Assembly (NCBI RefSeq): GCF_000518085.1 | Contig: NZ_JACX01000001.1 | Span: forward strand, 62,001-126,000 | Origin: Bartonella grahamii ATCC 700132 | GTDB lineage: Bacteria; Pseudomonadota; Alphaproteobacteria; Rhizobiales; Rhizobiaceae | DNA: 64,000 nucleotides | Direction: 5' to 3' | Shown: piece by piece, positions 1 through 9,448 of the stretch | Numbering within the stretch: the stretch's first letter is position 1 | How the letters are laid out: every line of letters starts with the position of its first letter | Made by a program: the position numbers and the translations under genes | The notes under the pieces: generated by a model | Told to the model about the DNA's origin: nothing | The model's input: only the letters and a program-made list of their open reading frames with translations | The model's database searches: none

Positions 1-1
1 C

Positions 2-340
2 AATTTGCAATTTTGGGCAGATTTTTATGGTCAACATTTACGCTTTGTGCATGAGGTTCTTGCTGATATTGGTCTTTCTAACCTTGAACATTTACCCTTT
101 AAAGCTCTGTCAACTGGACAACAAAGACGCGTAGCTATTGCTCGCCTTTTGCTCTCCTATCGTCCTCTTTGGATTTTAGATGAACCAATATCTGGGCTTG
201 ATAACCATGCTCAAAAACTCCTTGCTCGTATTTTCCAGCGTCATCTCAGTCAAGGTGGTATGATTATCGCTGCAACTCATAATTCCCTAGGTATTCCAGA
301 AAACCATAAAATCGCTCTGGAAAAATTTTTACCTCTCTAG
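2..340 (+). CDS. ccmA: Heme exporter ATP-binding subunit CcmA, C-terminal part (cut by window edge)
   Basis: This is the last 112 codons of an ABC-transporter ATPase. The reading frame is open to the left edge, so the true start lies outside the window; the TTG at position 5 is not a start. Visible motifs are the ABC signature LSTGQQRRVAIARLLL (about residues 37-52 of the fragment), the Walker B with catalytic Glu in WILDEP, the D-loop SGLD, and the switch His in AATHN. CcmA pairs with CcmB in a cytoplasmic-membrane complex that releases holo-CcmE during cytochrome c maturation. ccmB follows after 11 bp, and ccmC, ccmD and ccmG come next, which fixes the identity among the many ABC ATPases. 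Confidence 0.93.
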   Translation, partial: NLQFWADFYGQHLRFVHEVLADIGLSNLEHLPFKALSTGQQRRVAIARLLLSYRPLWILDEPISGLDNHAQKLLARIFQRHLSQGGMIIAATHNSLGIPENHKIALEKFLPL

Positions 341-351
341 GAGAGAATAAA

Positions 352-1017
352 ATGAAAGCACTATTCTGGCGTGATCTTAAACTATTATTAGCGCCACAAG
401 CCTCTTCACTAACAGGACTATTGTTTTTTATCGCTGTTGTTGTCATAACCCCCTTTGCCATTGGACCAAATCCCAAAATTCTTGCACAAATAGGGCCTGG
501 TATATTGTGGTTTGGAGCCCTTCTTGCAGGACTCCTCAATCTGAACAAACTTTTCCAAATCGATCGCGATGATGGTAATCTCGACCAATTTATCCTTTCA
601 GGAAAAAGACAAAGTTTTACACTAATTGTTTTTACCAAATGTCTTGCCCATTGGGTAGGAACAATGCTTCCTCTTATTTTTGCTACACCTATTTTAGCCC
701 TCATGCTCCATTTAGATGCAACAATAACTTTTACAACAATACTTACCCTTTTATGCGGAACACCAGCCATTATTTTTATTGGCGCCATAGGCGCTGCACT
801 CGCAACCTCATTGTTGCACAGTACTCTGCTTATTTTTATCATTATCTTGCCGTGGATCATTCCAATTATGATTTTTGGTGTTTCGGCTGCTACAGCCCCA
901 ATAAATCCAAATATTTCTTTTCTCACGTCCTTAGCTCTTCTCAGCGCTTTTTCACTTATTTTGAGTCTCTTTGGCTCTTTTGTTGCTGCAATAACGCTTA
1001 AACTTTTATCAGAATAA
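352..1017 (+). CDS. ccmB: Heme exporter membrane subunit CcmB
   Basis: This 221-residue protein is almost entirely hydrophobic, with about six predicted membrane segments, and has the normal CcmB length. The N-terminus MKALFWRDLKLLLAPQ and the segment LNLNKLFQIDRDDGNLDQFILSG match the family. It is the permease partner of CcmA in the System I cytochrome c maturation pathway, acting in the inner membrane on the CcmC-CcmE heme complex. The ATG has a GGAGAGAA ribosome site just upstream. It sits 11 bp after ccmA and about 37 bp before ccmC, so the genes are probably cotranscribed. Confidence 0.95.
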   Translation: MKALFWRDLKLLLAPQASSLTGLLFFIAVVVITPFAIGPNPKILAQIGPGILWFGALLAGLLNLNKLFQIDRDDGNLDQFILSGKRQSFTLIVFTKCLAHWVGTMLPLIFATPILALMLHLDATITFTTILTLLCGTPAIIFIGAIGAALATSLLHSTLLIFIIILPWIIPIMIFGVSAATAPINPNISFLTSLALLSAFSLILSLFGSFVAAITLKLLSE

Positions 1018-1054
1018 TAAAAGATGATTGCCGCATAGAAAAACTCTGCCTATT

Positions 1055-1843
1055 ATGAATTTCATGAATGAACTATCTCGTCCATATAAAATCAGGTCAC
1101 TCCCTGCAAGTTTCACCCTTTTCATGAAAATAAGCAGTATCGTCTTACCTTGGTTGGCCGGCATAACATTGTGTTTCCTTATTTTAGGACTTATTCTGGT
1201 GATGTATTCCCCTGATGACTATCAACAAGGCATTACTGTTAAGATTATGTACCTTCATGTACCCTTTGCGTGGTTGTCTACATTCTGTTATGTAACGATG
1301 AGTGCAGCAGCATTAGGAAATCTGATTTGGAAATATCATCTTGCTGATGTGGCACTTAAATGTGGAGCGCCTATTGGAGCGATTTTTACCGCATTGGCTC
1401 TCATGACAGGAGCACTTTGGGGGCGACCTACATGGGGAACATGGTGGGTCTGGGATGCACGGTTAACATCAGTTTTAATTCTGCTTTTTATCTATCTTTC
1501 CATTATCCTGCTTGGACGTGCTTTTGACAACCAAGTAAAAGCCGCTCGCGCTACTGCAATTCTTACACTTGTTGGATTTGTTAATATTCCTGTTATTAAA
1601 TTTTCCGTTAATTGGTGGAATACATTGCATCAACCAGCATCATTGTTACGTGCTGGAGGATCAACAATCGACAATGCTATGTTATGGCCCCTTATAACAA
1701 TGCTATTTTGTTTTATCTTTATGTTTATTGCACTCTATTTGATGGCTATGCGAAATGAAATCAATAGTCATTATATCCGAATACTTCAGATTAAAAAATC
1801 CCGTCGTGCACAACAACAGGACTCTTCATCATGCTCGACCTAA
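1055..1843 (+). CDS. ccmC: Heme-handling protein CcmC
   Basis: This is a six-helix membrane protein of the heme-handling family. It carries the tryptophan-rich periplasmic motif WGTWWVWDARLTS (about residues 128-140), which presents heme to CcmE. Two conserved His flank it, in YLHVPFAW and in NTLHQPASLLR. CcmC loads heme onto the CcmE chaperone in the periplasm. I chose the ATG at 1055 (262 residues); the frame is open from a TTG at 1028, but the added residues are not family-like and an out-of-frame ATG overlaps there. The gene overlaps ccmD by 13 bp, a sign of translational coupling. Confidence 0.93.
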   Translation: MNFMNELSRPYKIRSLPASFTLFMKISSIVLPWLAGITLCFLILGLILVMYSPDDYQQGITVKIMYLHVPFAWLSTFCYVTMSAAALGNLIWKYHLADVALKCGAPIGAIFTALALMTGALWGRPTWGTWWVWDARLTSVLILLFIYLSIILLGRAFDNQVKAARATAILTLVGFVNIPVIKFSVNWWNTLHQPASLLRAGGSTIDNAMLWPLITMLFCFIFMFIALYLMAMRNEINSHYIRILQIKKSRRAQQQDSSSCST

Positions 1844-2082
1844 ATGGCACCCAGGGCGGACTTTTAGGAAATCTATCTCAGAAAATTGATTTTTTCCTTA
1901 GCACCCTTAAACACGAGCAAATTGTTATTTTAAGCTATGTGCTTTCTGCAATATCCCTCTTATGTCTTATTGGATATATTCTTTGCAAAGCTCTATACCA
2001 AAAAAAAATTCTCCAACAGCTAAACAAAAAAGAGTTGTCACAAAAAGAAAAGTATAATGAAAAACATCACTCCAAAACTTAA
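1831..2082 (+). CDS. ccmD: Small heme exporter protein CcmD
   Basis: This is an 83-residue protein with one hydrophobic helix at about residues 32-52 (IVILSYVLSAISLLCLIGYIL) followed by a basic tail rich in Lys and Gln. That layout is typical of CcmD, the small single-pass protein that holds the CcmABC complex together with CcmE. Sequence conservation in this family is weak, so the call rests on size, topology and position. The start overlaps the end of ccmC by 13 bp and its end overlaps ccmG by 26 bp. Confidence 0.8.
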   Translation: MLDLNGTQGGLLGNLSQKIDFFLSTLKHEQIVILSYVLSAISLLCLIGYILCKALYQKKILQQLNKKELSQKEKYNEKHHSKT

Positions 2083-2650
2083 AAAAAATATATCTTTGCC
2101 TGTTCTGCTTGTTTTTTTTGGACCATTTGTGCTTTTTCTTCTTCTCATGGTGCTTTTTTTCAACTTTATGGATAAAAAATACCTTCAAGATTCTTCCCTT
2201 CTCCCAAACGCATTAGCTGAAAAATCTGCTCCTAATATTCATCTTCCTCTTCTTGATAAAGAAAGTTATCTCAATTCAAAACAGTTTAAAGGACGTGTCA
2301 CATTGGTCAATTTTTGGGGCTCTTGGTGTTTGCCCTGTCGCGAAGAGCATCCTATTCTTATGAAAATTGCACAAGATAAACGTTTTGATCTGATTGGTAT
2401 TAATTATAAAGATAACAAAACAAACGCCCTGCGCTTTTTAAACAGTTTTGGTAATCCTTTTAAATTTATTGGCTTTGATGTTTCAGGATATACAGCCATT
2501 GATTGGGGAATATATGGACCCCCAGAAACCTTTCTCTTGAATAAAGAGAGCACCATTATTGCTAAACATGTTGGTCCCTTAACATGGCAAATTTATCAAA
2601 AAAAAATTCTACCAAAAATTGAACAAGCGCTCATGACAGAAGAAAAATAA
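2057..2650 (+). CDS. ccmG: Periplasmic thiol:disulfide interchange protein CcmG/DsbE
   Basis: This 197-residue protein has an N-terminal membrane anchor (about residues 14-36) and a periplasmic thioredoxin fold. The active site is NFWGSWCLPCREEHP with the redox pair CLPC at about residues 92-95, and the downstream segment GIYGPPETFLLNKE holds the cis-Pro loop and the GVxGxPETF-like motif of CcmG. It keeps the apocytochrome heme-binding cysteines reduced for heme ligation. It is the last gene of the ccm operon here; no clear terminator follows. Length and motifs are normal for the family. Confidence 0.94.
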   Translation: MKNITPKLKKNISLPVLLVFFGPFVLFLLLMVLFFNFMDKKYLQDSSLLPNALAEKSAPNIHLPLLDKESYLNSKQFKGRVTLVNFWGSWCLPCREEHPILMKIAQDKRFDLIGINYKDNKTNALRFLNSFGNPFKFIGFDVSGYTAIDWGIYGPPETFLLNKESTIIAKHVGPLTWQIYQKKILPKIEQALMTEEK

Positions 2651-3767
2651 AATATCAACATATTGATTTATAAATAATAGTTTACCATTTTTATCTATTA
2701 AATGAAAATACCGTATACTATGAGATTTTTTAAAATTTCTATATGTTGAATCAAAAAAACATTTAAGATAAAGACTAAAAATACCTTTTATGAATTGTCT
2801 AAACGTGAAAATAATTGGCAATATTTTAAGTTGAAAAATATAATAATGCAGGTTTGTAAAAACATAACGTTTTATCATGCTATGTATGCTATTTTATTTA
2901 TACGGATCCTCATTCTTCTTAGGAAAATTTGACAAGAGCATTACCATTGTTGATTCAAAAACATGTGCAAAGAAATATCTGTAGAGCAAACCTCCCAAAT
3001 ATAACAAAAATTTAAGTAGTTTTCATTTTTTTAGCGATTAAATATCTGTTTTGGAACTTTATTTTTGATTATTTGGACAAAACAATATTGCTATAGAAAC
3101 ATCGTTAGATTAGTGAAAGCAACTAACTATTATTTTCAAAATCATATAGTGTTCTGTCTCCGCTTTTTTATCTGAAATGCACATTGTTATGAGGGGACTT
3201 CACCACTATTTTCATCTTTATAAAATAACAAATCCATTCCTTCGCAGCGTTATTGGTATATTTATTCCCATTACACTATCTGTTCGTAATAGACTCCATA
3301 AAGCCCATATTGAGTCTATACATTCTTATTCTTTCGATAATTTATCTTATGATTACAACTAATAAGCTTTTTTGACTTTTAATAAGATAAATTCGAGTAA
3401 GAAAATATGACTACAATCAAAAAATCTCATTTAACAGAGAAGATAAGTTATAAGTACATGATCAATCTATCAATGAATATTATAAAAGAATTCATTGTAA
3501 GAAATAAGCTTTTGAGATGAAAAAAATAAACAAGAAGCTTTTTCGAGAGGAGAAAATATATTTTACAGAGAACTCTTTTTTAAGCACTCGGTGACGTGAT
3601 TACTGATTTCAACAGAAAGATCACTCGTATACATTAAAAAACTCTAAGACAAGAAATATTCTAGAAGTTCATATGAGCTTATAGGTAAACTTTTATGACG
3701 CAAATAAAATAGGCTTTTGTTGCAATCATCATTTTTTTATGAAAAATATTTGATTATGTTTTTTCTT
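2651..3767. other. Long AT-rich gap without a recognisable gene
   Basis: About 1.1 kb lie between the convergent 3' ends of ccmG and hslO. I find no ORF with family-like sequence; the longest, 61 codons at 3177-3362, looks like chance. No tRNA, convincing terminator or repeat was seen, and the integrase-relic leader found elsewhere is not visible here. The stretch is probably decayed sequence, but I cannot name the source. Confidence 0.5.
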
Positions 3768-4754
3768 CTAAAATTCTTGTGGTGTAAAACAATACGTTTT
3801 TGAGCAAAATTCACATGTGACTGAAATATATTTATTTTTAACCATTTTATTGCGTTCATCAATCGAAAATCCTTCTAGGATTCCTTTAATTTTTTCGTGT
3901 GAACAAGAACATTGATCGAGAAGAGAAAAAGGATTAAAAACTCTAACACCTTGTTCATGAAAAAGACGGAACAAGAGCTGTTTACTACCAACTTGGGGAT
4001 CTGTTAATTCTGAACTTTCAATCGTTGCCATGAGTATTTTAGCTTCCTGCCATTGGTTATCCAATTGGCTATGGGTTTTCGTTTTTTCTCGCGTTTGATG
4101 AGGGGTATCTATTTTATGATGAGACAATTCTTGGGGTAAAAGTTGGATCAAAATACCTCCAGCTCGCCAGCTTTTCTGCGTTTTTCCTTGTTGGTCACGA
4201 TTAATTAATATAGCAACAGCCAAACGGATATCGGTAGGAATTTGTTCTGATTGATCAAAATAAATACGAGAAGTTTCTTGTAAATTTGATCCATCTAATG
4301 CAACTATCCCTTGATAGGGCTGCATATGGGGACCTTGATCAATTGTGAAGGCTAAAGTGCCTTTCCCTAAAAGGGTTTCTGAAGAGATTTGATTATTGTC
4401 CATGGCTTGTTTAAGCTGTTCTTTATCAAAACGAGCATATCCACGTAAACTGGAAGGAGGCGAAAAATCGCATACCAACATATTAACCGGTCCATCTGAA
4501 TGAGTTTGTAAAATAAATTTTCCCGTAAGCTTTAGAGAAGTTCCAAGCAAAACAGTTAAAAGTAAAGCTTCTGCTAGAAGATAAGAAACCGGTTCAGGGT
4601 ATTGATGTCTGTTAAGAATAGAATTTAAAGTTTCTCCAAGTTGTACGGCACGTCCACGAATATCAAGTTCTTCGACTTGAAAGGGAATAACAGTATCATC
4701 TTCATGCAAGAAGTTGTTATTGAGAGAGGCTTCATCTTTAGCTTGTTTACTCAT
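3768..4754 (-). CDS. hslO: Redox-regulated chaperone Hsp33
   Basis: This 328-residue protein is Hsp33, the cytoplasmic holdase switched on by oxidative stress. The C-terminal zinc/redox switch is intact: C282 and C284 (QCSCSHEK) with C314 and C317 (CEFC). The N-terminal body contains the family segment SDGPVNMLVCDF. At 328 residues it is a little longer than the E. coli protein (about 292), with a charged N-terminal stretch common in alphaproteobacteria. It lies 36 bp after argF on the same strand, in the order argD-argF-hslO found across Rhizobiales, so it is probably cotranscribed with the arginine genes. Confidence 0.95.
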   Translation of the reverse strand: MSKQAKDEASLNNNFLHEDDTVIPFQVEELDIRGRAVQLGETLNSILNRHQYPEPVSYLLAEALLLTVLLGTSLKLTGKFILQTHSDGPVNMLVCDFSPPSSLRGYARFDKEQLKQAMDNNQISSETLLGKGTLAFTIDQGPHMQPYQGIVALDGSNLQETSRIYFDQSEQIPTDIRLAVAILINRDQQGKTQKSWRAGGILIQLLPQELSHHKIDTPHQTREKTKTHSQLDNQWQEAKILMATIESSELTDPQVGSKQLLFRLFHEQGVRVFNPFSLLDQCSCSHEKIKGILEGFSIDERNKMVKNKYISVTCEFCSKTYCFTPQEF

Positions 4755-4790
4755 AGCTTTGCCTTTTTTATATAATTTGTTGTAGAGGAG

Positions 4791-5726
4791 CTATTGTGGA
4801 GAGAAAAACGCATCTTGTAAACACCAAGAAAGAATTGCCTTTTGAACATGAAGACGATTTTCAGCCTCATCGAAAACAACGGAGTGCAGTCCATCAATAA
4901 TAGAATCAACCACTTCTTCACCACGATGAGCAGGAAGACAATGCATAAAAAGAGCATCAGATTTTGCTAATTTCATGAGAGCTTCATTGACTTGATAAGG
5001 CAGAAAAATAGAATGACTGCGAGCACGAAATTCTTGTCCCATGGAGACCCATGTATCGGTCATAATACAATCAGCATCTTGAGCTGCTTTTTGGGGACTA
5101 TGAGTTAGTGTAAGGTGCGCTCCTCGTTCACGTGCCCAATGTATAAATTTTTCTTGTGGTTCACTGCCCTTTGGAGTAGCAATACGCAAATGAAAATCAA
5201 AAAGAGCTGCGGCCTCAATTAAGGAATGGAGCACATTATTACCATCCCCCATCCACGCGAATATTTTGCCAGCAATTGGCCCCCGATGCTCTTCATACGT
5301 TAATATATCTGCTAAAATTTGGCAAGGATGTGTATCATCTGTAAGGGCATTAATGACAGGAATTTGTGCATATTGTGCCAATTCGAGCATACGTTGATGT
5401 TTTGTTGTTCGTAATATCACGATATCCACAAAACGGGATAAAACACGAGCCGTGTCAGCTATAGTTTCACTATGACCAAGCTGCATCTCTGATCCCGTGA
5501 GCATGATTGTATCTCCCCCAAGCTGGCGCATACTGATATCGAATGAAATACGGGTTCGTGTGGATGGTTTTTCAAAAATCATCGCAAGTGTTTTACCTAT
5601 AAAAGGTTTTGAACCTTTCCCTGCTTTAAAAGATGCTTTAAGGATTTTTGCATAATCGATCAGTGCGCGTGCTATTGCTGGCGTTAAAATGGATAAATCC
5701 GTGAAATGACGAAGAGCATTTGTCAT
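4791..5726 (-). CDS. argF: Ornithine carbamoyltransferase
   Basis: This 311-residue enzyme makes citrulline from ornithine and carbamoyl phosphate in arginine biosynthesis, in the cytoplasm. The carbamoyl-phosphate loop STRTR is at residues 55-59, the second phosphate-site motif HPCQILAD is near residue 133, and the ornithine-side motif FMHCLPAHRGEEV with its catalytic Cys lies near residue 263. Length is normal. The ATG overlaps the argD stop by 4 bp (ATGA), so the two are translationally coupled. Confidence 0.97.
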   Translation of the reverse strand: MTNALRHFTDLSILTPAIARALIDYAKILKASFKAGKGSKPFIGKTLAMIFEKPSTRTRISFDISMRQLGGDTIMLTGSEMQLGHSETIADTARVLSRFVDIVILRTTKHQRMLELAQYAQIPVINALTDDTHPCQILADILTYEEHRGPIAGKIFAWMGDGNNVLHSLIEAAALFDFHLRIATPKGSEPQEKFIHWARERGAHLTLTHSPQKAAQDADCIMTDTWVSMGQEFRARSHSIFLPYQVNEALMKLAKSDALFMHCLPAHRGEEVVDSIIDGLHSVVFDEAENRLHVQKAILSWCLQDAFFSPQ

Positions 5727-6940
5727 GTGTGTAATATTTGTCTTTCTTTGTTTACTTGCGAAAGATACGCTATTGCTTTTTCAATACGATGCAAACTTTC
5801 ATCTATTTCTTCTTCCCTAATGATAAGAGGAGGCAATAAGCGCACAACATTGTTGTTGGCAGCAACACTTAAGAGATATTCATTTTCTAAAGCATTAACG
5901 ACAAGATTAGAAGACACAACACACTGAATACCCACCATTAGGCCCATCCCCTGAACTGCGCAGATAATATCAGGATAGATATTGAGAATGTGCAAAAGTC
6001 CACTTCTTAGTTTATTTCCCATACGCTGAACATGGTTGAGAAAATTTGGCTCTAACAAAATATCAAGAACACTATTTCCTACAGCCATTCCAAGAAGATT
6101 TCCTCCAAAGGTTGAACCATGGGTCCCAAGTGTCATGCTTTTTGCAACTTTATCCGTTGCAAGGCAAGCACCTAATGGAAATCCTCCTCCTAATCCTTTT
6201 GCGAGGGTAAGAATATCAGGCGAAACATCACTCCATTCATAAGCAAAAAGCTTCCCTGTTCGTCCTATACCCGTTTGGACTTCATCCAAAATCAATAACA
6301 GACCATTATCATCGCATATTTTGCGCAAAAATCTTAAATATTCATGAGAAACCGTTCGTATTCCTCCTTCTCCTTGAATAGGTTCAATAAGTATAGCGGC
6401 GGTATTTTTATTAATAGCGTTACGCAAAGCGATTTCATCACAAAAAGGTACTTGAATAAATCCACCAGCTTTAGGTCCAAAGCCTTCAAGATATTTTTCA
6501 TGCCCAGTCGCAGCAAGTGCTGCAAGTGTACGTCCATGAAATGCCCCTTCAAAAGTAATTATTTCAATGCGTTCTGAATGACCAGCAGCATAGTAATAAT
6601 GACGTGCCGTTTTGAATGCGCACTCCAATGCTTCAGTGCCTGAATTGCAGAAAAAAACCTTATCCGCAAAACTATTTGCACAAAGCCGCGTGGCAAGAGC
6701 TGCTTGTTCAGGGGATTGAAAAATATTAGAAACATGCCAAAGTTTTTCAGCTTGCATTTTGAGCGTATCAACCAATTTTGGATGTGAATACCCTAATGCA
6801 TTAACAGCAATGCCAGATGTGAAATCAAGATAATGTTCTCCCTTATCGGAAATAAGCCATACACCATGCCCCTGTTCAAAATGCAAATCTCGTCGTGCGA
6901 AGCATTCATAAAGTGGTTGTATAGAGACGGCATCCATCAT
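5723..6940 (-). CDS. argD: Acetylornithine aminotransferase
   Basis: This 405-residue class-III PLP aminotransferase has the segments FCNSGTEALECAFK (cofactor phosphate binding), ILDEVQTGIGRTGKLFAYE (the PLP-ring Asp), and TLAKGLGGGFPLGA, whose Lys near residue 250 is the Schiff-base residue. It transaminates N-acetylornithine semialdehyde in arginine synthesis, and enzymes of this type often also serve as DapC in lysine synthesis; dapD lies far away at 53406. The coupled argF gene downstream makes ArgD more likely than another class-III transaminase. The start is an ATG-ATG pair after an AGGAAAT sequence. Confidence 0.95.
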   Translation of the reverse strand: MMDAVSIQPLYECFARRDLHFEQGHGVWLISDKGEHYLDFTSGIAVNALGYSHPKLVDTLKMQAEKLWHVSNIFQSPEQAALATRLCANSFADKVFFCNSGTEALECAFKTARHYYYAAGHSERIEIITFEGAFHGRTLAALAATGHEKYLEGFGPKAGGFIQVPFCDEIALRNAINKNTAAILIEPIQGEGGIRTVSHEYLRFLRKICDDNGLLLILDEVQTGIGRTGKLFAYEWSDVSPDILTLAKGLGGGFPLGACLATDKVAKSMTLGTHGSTFGGNLLGMAVGNSVLDILLEPNFLNHVQRMGNKLRSGLLHILNIYPDIICAVQGMGLMVGIQCVVSSNLVVNALENEYLLSVAANNNVVRLLPPLIIREEEIDESLHRIEKAIAYLSQVNKERQILHT

Positions 6941-7422
6941 AATTTCCTTTATATTTTAACCTTTTCAATATATATACAAAGCAACACTACAAATAAAACA
7001 ACATGGTACATTTTGTTACGGTGCTTTCAACATTTCATTACGATTAATGATTACACCTATGGAATAGATCATTACACCAATTGAAAAAAAGTCAATGAAG
7101 GTTCTATAAATAAGCATTTTGGGAAAAAGCCTTAAACAAAAGTGAAAGTTTAACCTATGATTGATTTGCAAGTTGGGGAAAACATTCTAAATAAACTCTT
7201 CAAGAGGTAAAGACTCTTGTCATAGAGTGAGTGCATATTGTAATTTATAATATAATAAGCAAGATGATGTGTTTTAGTTTGTAAGTCCACAGGTTGGATG
7301 ATTTTCTTATGCTCGCTTAGAGTGTAAAATTCTTTCATTCAGCGTAGTGAAAATATTATTAAAACATTTGAAGATGCAAAGGGGAGAGCATCTTAGTGAC
7401 GTAATCGGAATGGAGTGCTGGT
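6941..7422. other. Divergent intergenic region between argD and gcrA
   Basis: These 482 bp separate two divergent genes and must hold both promoters. I could not assign -35/-10 boxes with confidence, and I saw no clear CtrA box (TTAA-N7-TTAA). A 62-codon minus-strand frame inside it (7150-7338) has no family-like sequence. One GACTC (a GANTC methylation-type site) is present near 7210. Confidence 0.4.
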
Positions 7423-7956
7423 ATGGGTTGGACATGTGAACGCGTTGAGCTTCTTAAAAAGCTTTGGAGTGAAGGGTTAAGTGCAAGTCAAATTGCTGCT
7501 CAATTAGGTGGGGTCAGCAGAAACGCAGTCATCGGCAAAGTACACCGATTAAAGTTACCAGGACGCGGTAAGACAGCACAAGGAAGCGCGCGTACGCAAA
7601 AACCCCCCGTGGGAAGCAGCCCATCATCTCCACGTGTGCGTCGCAACACATCCACGGTATCGCCAATGAACACATCATCTGTAAGTATTGAAGAAACAGC
7701 TTTAAAGACAGAATTTGTAGCGGAAGATATAAAAAAAGTTGATATGTCCACAAAATCCAATGTAGTTGTGCCTATATCACGTCAACTTAATCTTTTACAA
7801 TTGAGTGAAAATACATGTAGATGGCCGGTTGGCGATCCATTATCAGCAGATTTTCATTTTTGTGGTGCAGATTCTGATGAAAATAGCCCCTATTGTGCCT
7901 TTCACGCTAAGCTAGCATTTCAACCAATATCTGAAAGACGTCGGATAAGAGTGTAA
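7423..7956 (+). CDS. gcrA: Cell-cycle regulator GcrA
   Basis: This is a 177-residue GcrA-family protein. The N-terminal 45 residues, from MGWTCERVELLKKLWSEG through ASQIAAQLGGVSRNAVIGKV to HRLKLPGRGK, form the helix-turn-helix that binds sigma70-bound promoters containing GANTC methylation sites. A Ser/Thr/Pro-rich linker covers about residues 46-110. The Cys-containing C-terminus (TCRWPVGDP, FHFCG, SPYCAFHAK) is the conserved sigma-interacting module. In alphaproteobacteria GcrA acts with CcrM methylation to time cell-cycle transcription. A GGAG sequence lies upstream of the ATG. It is monocistronic here. Confidence 0.96.
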   Translation: MGWTCERVELLKKLWSEGLSASQIAAQLGGVSRNAVIGKVHRLKLPGRGKTAQGSARTQKPPVGSSPSSPRVRRNTSTVSPMNTSSVSIEETALKTEFVAEDIKKVDMSTKSNVVVPISRQLNLLQLSENTCRWPVGDPLSADFHFCGADSDENSPYCAFHAKLAFQPISERRRIRV

Positions 7957-8319
7957 TATCCTCGATTGAATCTCATATTCTACACCTTCTGCGCTTCGTT
8001 ATGAAATTTTAATTATCGAATTATTATGAGAAAGAAATTTAATAAAGCTTTTAATGAGTGAAAAAATTTCTTCATGAAACTATTCAACGAAATTGTATCT
8101 TTTGTGCTATTGCACAATTATGTGTTGTAAAGTTATATTCCTGTTTATTTCCAAGATCCTCTTTAATTTAGTTGTACTACTTTTAACACTATCCATAGCA
8201 ATATCTTTTGAATAAGACAATTTCTCATGTTTTTATTCTTCGTGTATTTAATAGAGTAATGCTGTGGTTTATAAAAACAATTTATCGCGTTGCAACCTAA
8301 ATGAGATCGATCAATATCT

Positions 8320-8745
8320 CTTTCATTTCAAGCCCTCTTATATTGAATCAATCAAAATCTTTCGTTTGGGCGTCACGAATGAGATGAGAACTGGGGAGAG
8401 TAAAAACACTTAAAGAAAAGCATGCCTTCTACAAATGCTTTCAAGTGCCAAGGGCTTCAAGAGTTGTTGCAACATTGGGAGCTAGCAAAGTGTGTGATGA
8501 TGCCAGCTTGCTCTTTTATTAAGCATAAAGATAAGAGTCTTAATGGATTTATCGTTATACCCTTCACGGATGCCGTCGCAAAATAGGCTTGGATGCGTTG
8601 AGAAATGTTTCTTTAAAACAAGCCTGTGCATATATGCAATCCAATGTCATTCTGTTTTGCGTGAGGGATGTGCCACATCAAAGAATGCGATAAATAAAAT
8701 CGTGAAGCAATACGTAGAATGTAAAATGATATATTTATAATTTTT
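8320..8745 (+). pseudogene. Decayed P4-type tyrosine integrase, 5' part (relic A)
   Basis: Reading in three frames recovers a DUF4102 arm-binding domain. One frame gives SKVCDDASLLFY followed by WIYRYTLHGCRRKIGLDALR and NVSLKQA; a frame change then gives CHSVLREGC. This matches the integrase pattern GKYCDGAGL, WIYRYTxHGRRREMGLGAL, VSLKQAR, SVLREGRDPI. Several stops interrupt it and no catalytic domain follows. The leader near 8320-8365 (CATTTCAAGC, then TTGAATCAATCA) is shared with the other six relics. The rest of the 7957-8857 gap shows nothing I can name. Confidence 0.75.
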
Positions 8746-8857
8746 TATAAAAAATTATAAATAAGGGGATATTGTATTCAAGGCTCTTACGAAATATACG
8801 AAAACTATAAATTATTACGTATAAATAAATATTAAACCTAGAACGACCACAATAACA

Positions 8858-9448
8858 TCACTTTCCTTTTCCCGACACGAAACGGCGCAACCAAACATAA
8901 AGTGCACCTTCTCCGCCATGCTGACGCGCTGCTTGCTCAAACGCATGGACATAATATCGAAAAGCTGGTGTTGATAACCAATACGGAACAAATCTATACA
9001 AAGCTCCATCGCTCCCAACAGATCGTCCTTTTCCTGTAATCACAAGGACATAACGCAATCCTCTCTGCTGAGAGGATTGTAGAAAATTTTTTAAGAAAAA
9101 ATAAGCTTCTTCCTGCATATAACCGTGGAGATCAAGGCGCGCCTCAAGAGGATAACGACCTTGGGAAATTTTACGATGTGCAACATGATCAAAGAAATGA
9201 ATCTTTTGTACTTGTGTAACTGCCCTCTTTTCTTTTTTAATAAATGTCGAGGATTGTTGATTTTCCTGAGACAATGAGGAGATTTGAGTTACAGGCTGTT
9301 TTTTATCATTAATATTTGCAATAGTTTCTGAAGCAGAAGAGAGCATCTTACCGTGAAGCGGTGTTATCGTACGACAAACCATCTCCCATAAAAGGCGATC
9401 CTGTGAAGCCAATAAATCTCTTTTTTGTCTCCATTTACTTGAGGACAT
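8858..9448 (-). CDS. Smr-domain protein (putative DNA nicking/RNA-binding)
   Basis: This is a 196-residue protein with a C-terminal Smr domain at about residues 105-190. Motif LDLHGYMQEEA and motif VITGKGRS are both present, followed by FVPYWLS and the conserved tail GGEGALYVWLRR. Smr domains occur in MutS2 and in stand-alone proteins with endonuclease or RNA-cleaving activity; the substrate of this branch is not known. The N-terminal half is polar and low in conservation. The start codon ATG is followed by SSSKWRQKRDL, as in rhizobial relatives. It lies 52 bp downstream of the Tim44-like gene on the same strand. Confidence 0.9.
   Translation of the reverse strand: MSSSKWRQKRDLLASQDRLLWEMVCRTITPLHGKMLSSASETIANINDKKQPVTQISSLSQENQQSSTFIKKEKRAVTQVQKIHFFDHVAHRKISQGRYPLEARLDLHGYMQEEAYFFLKNFLQSSQQRGLRYVLVITGKGRSVGSDGALYRFVPYWLSTPAFRYYVHAFEQAARQHGGEGALYVWLRRFVSGKGK

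Noticed and set aside
264-926. 220-codon minus-strand ORF opposite ccmA/ccmB
   Set aside because: It is antisense to well-identified ccm genes and its sequence resembles no family; a by-product of the ccmB codon pattern.
3177-3362. 61-codon ORF in the ccmG-hslO gap
   Set aside because: No ribosome site, no family-like motif and typical of chance ORFs in AT-rich DNA. Kept only as a note that the gap is otherwise empty.
3560-3700. Possible further integrase relic before hslO (ALGDVITD resembles ALRDVSLK)
   Set aside because: Only one short block matches, and the leader and the YRYTIHGRRREMG block are missing.
7150-7338. 62-codon minus-strand ORF between argD and gcrA
   Set aside because: No recognisable features, and it overlaps the expected promoter region of two divergent genes.
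8543-8740. 65-codon + strand ORF, possible small gene
   Set aside because: It reads the integrase relic in a mixed frame (it includes SVLREG), so it is decay, not a gene.
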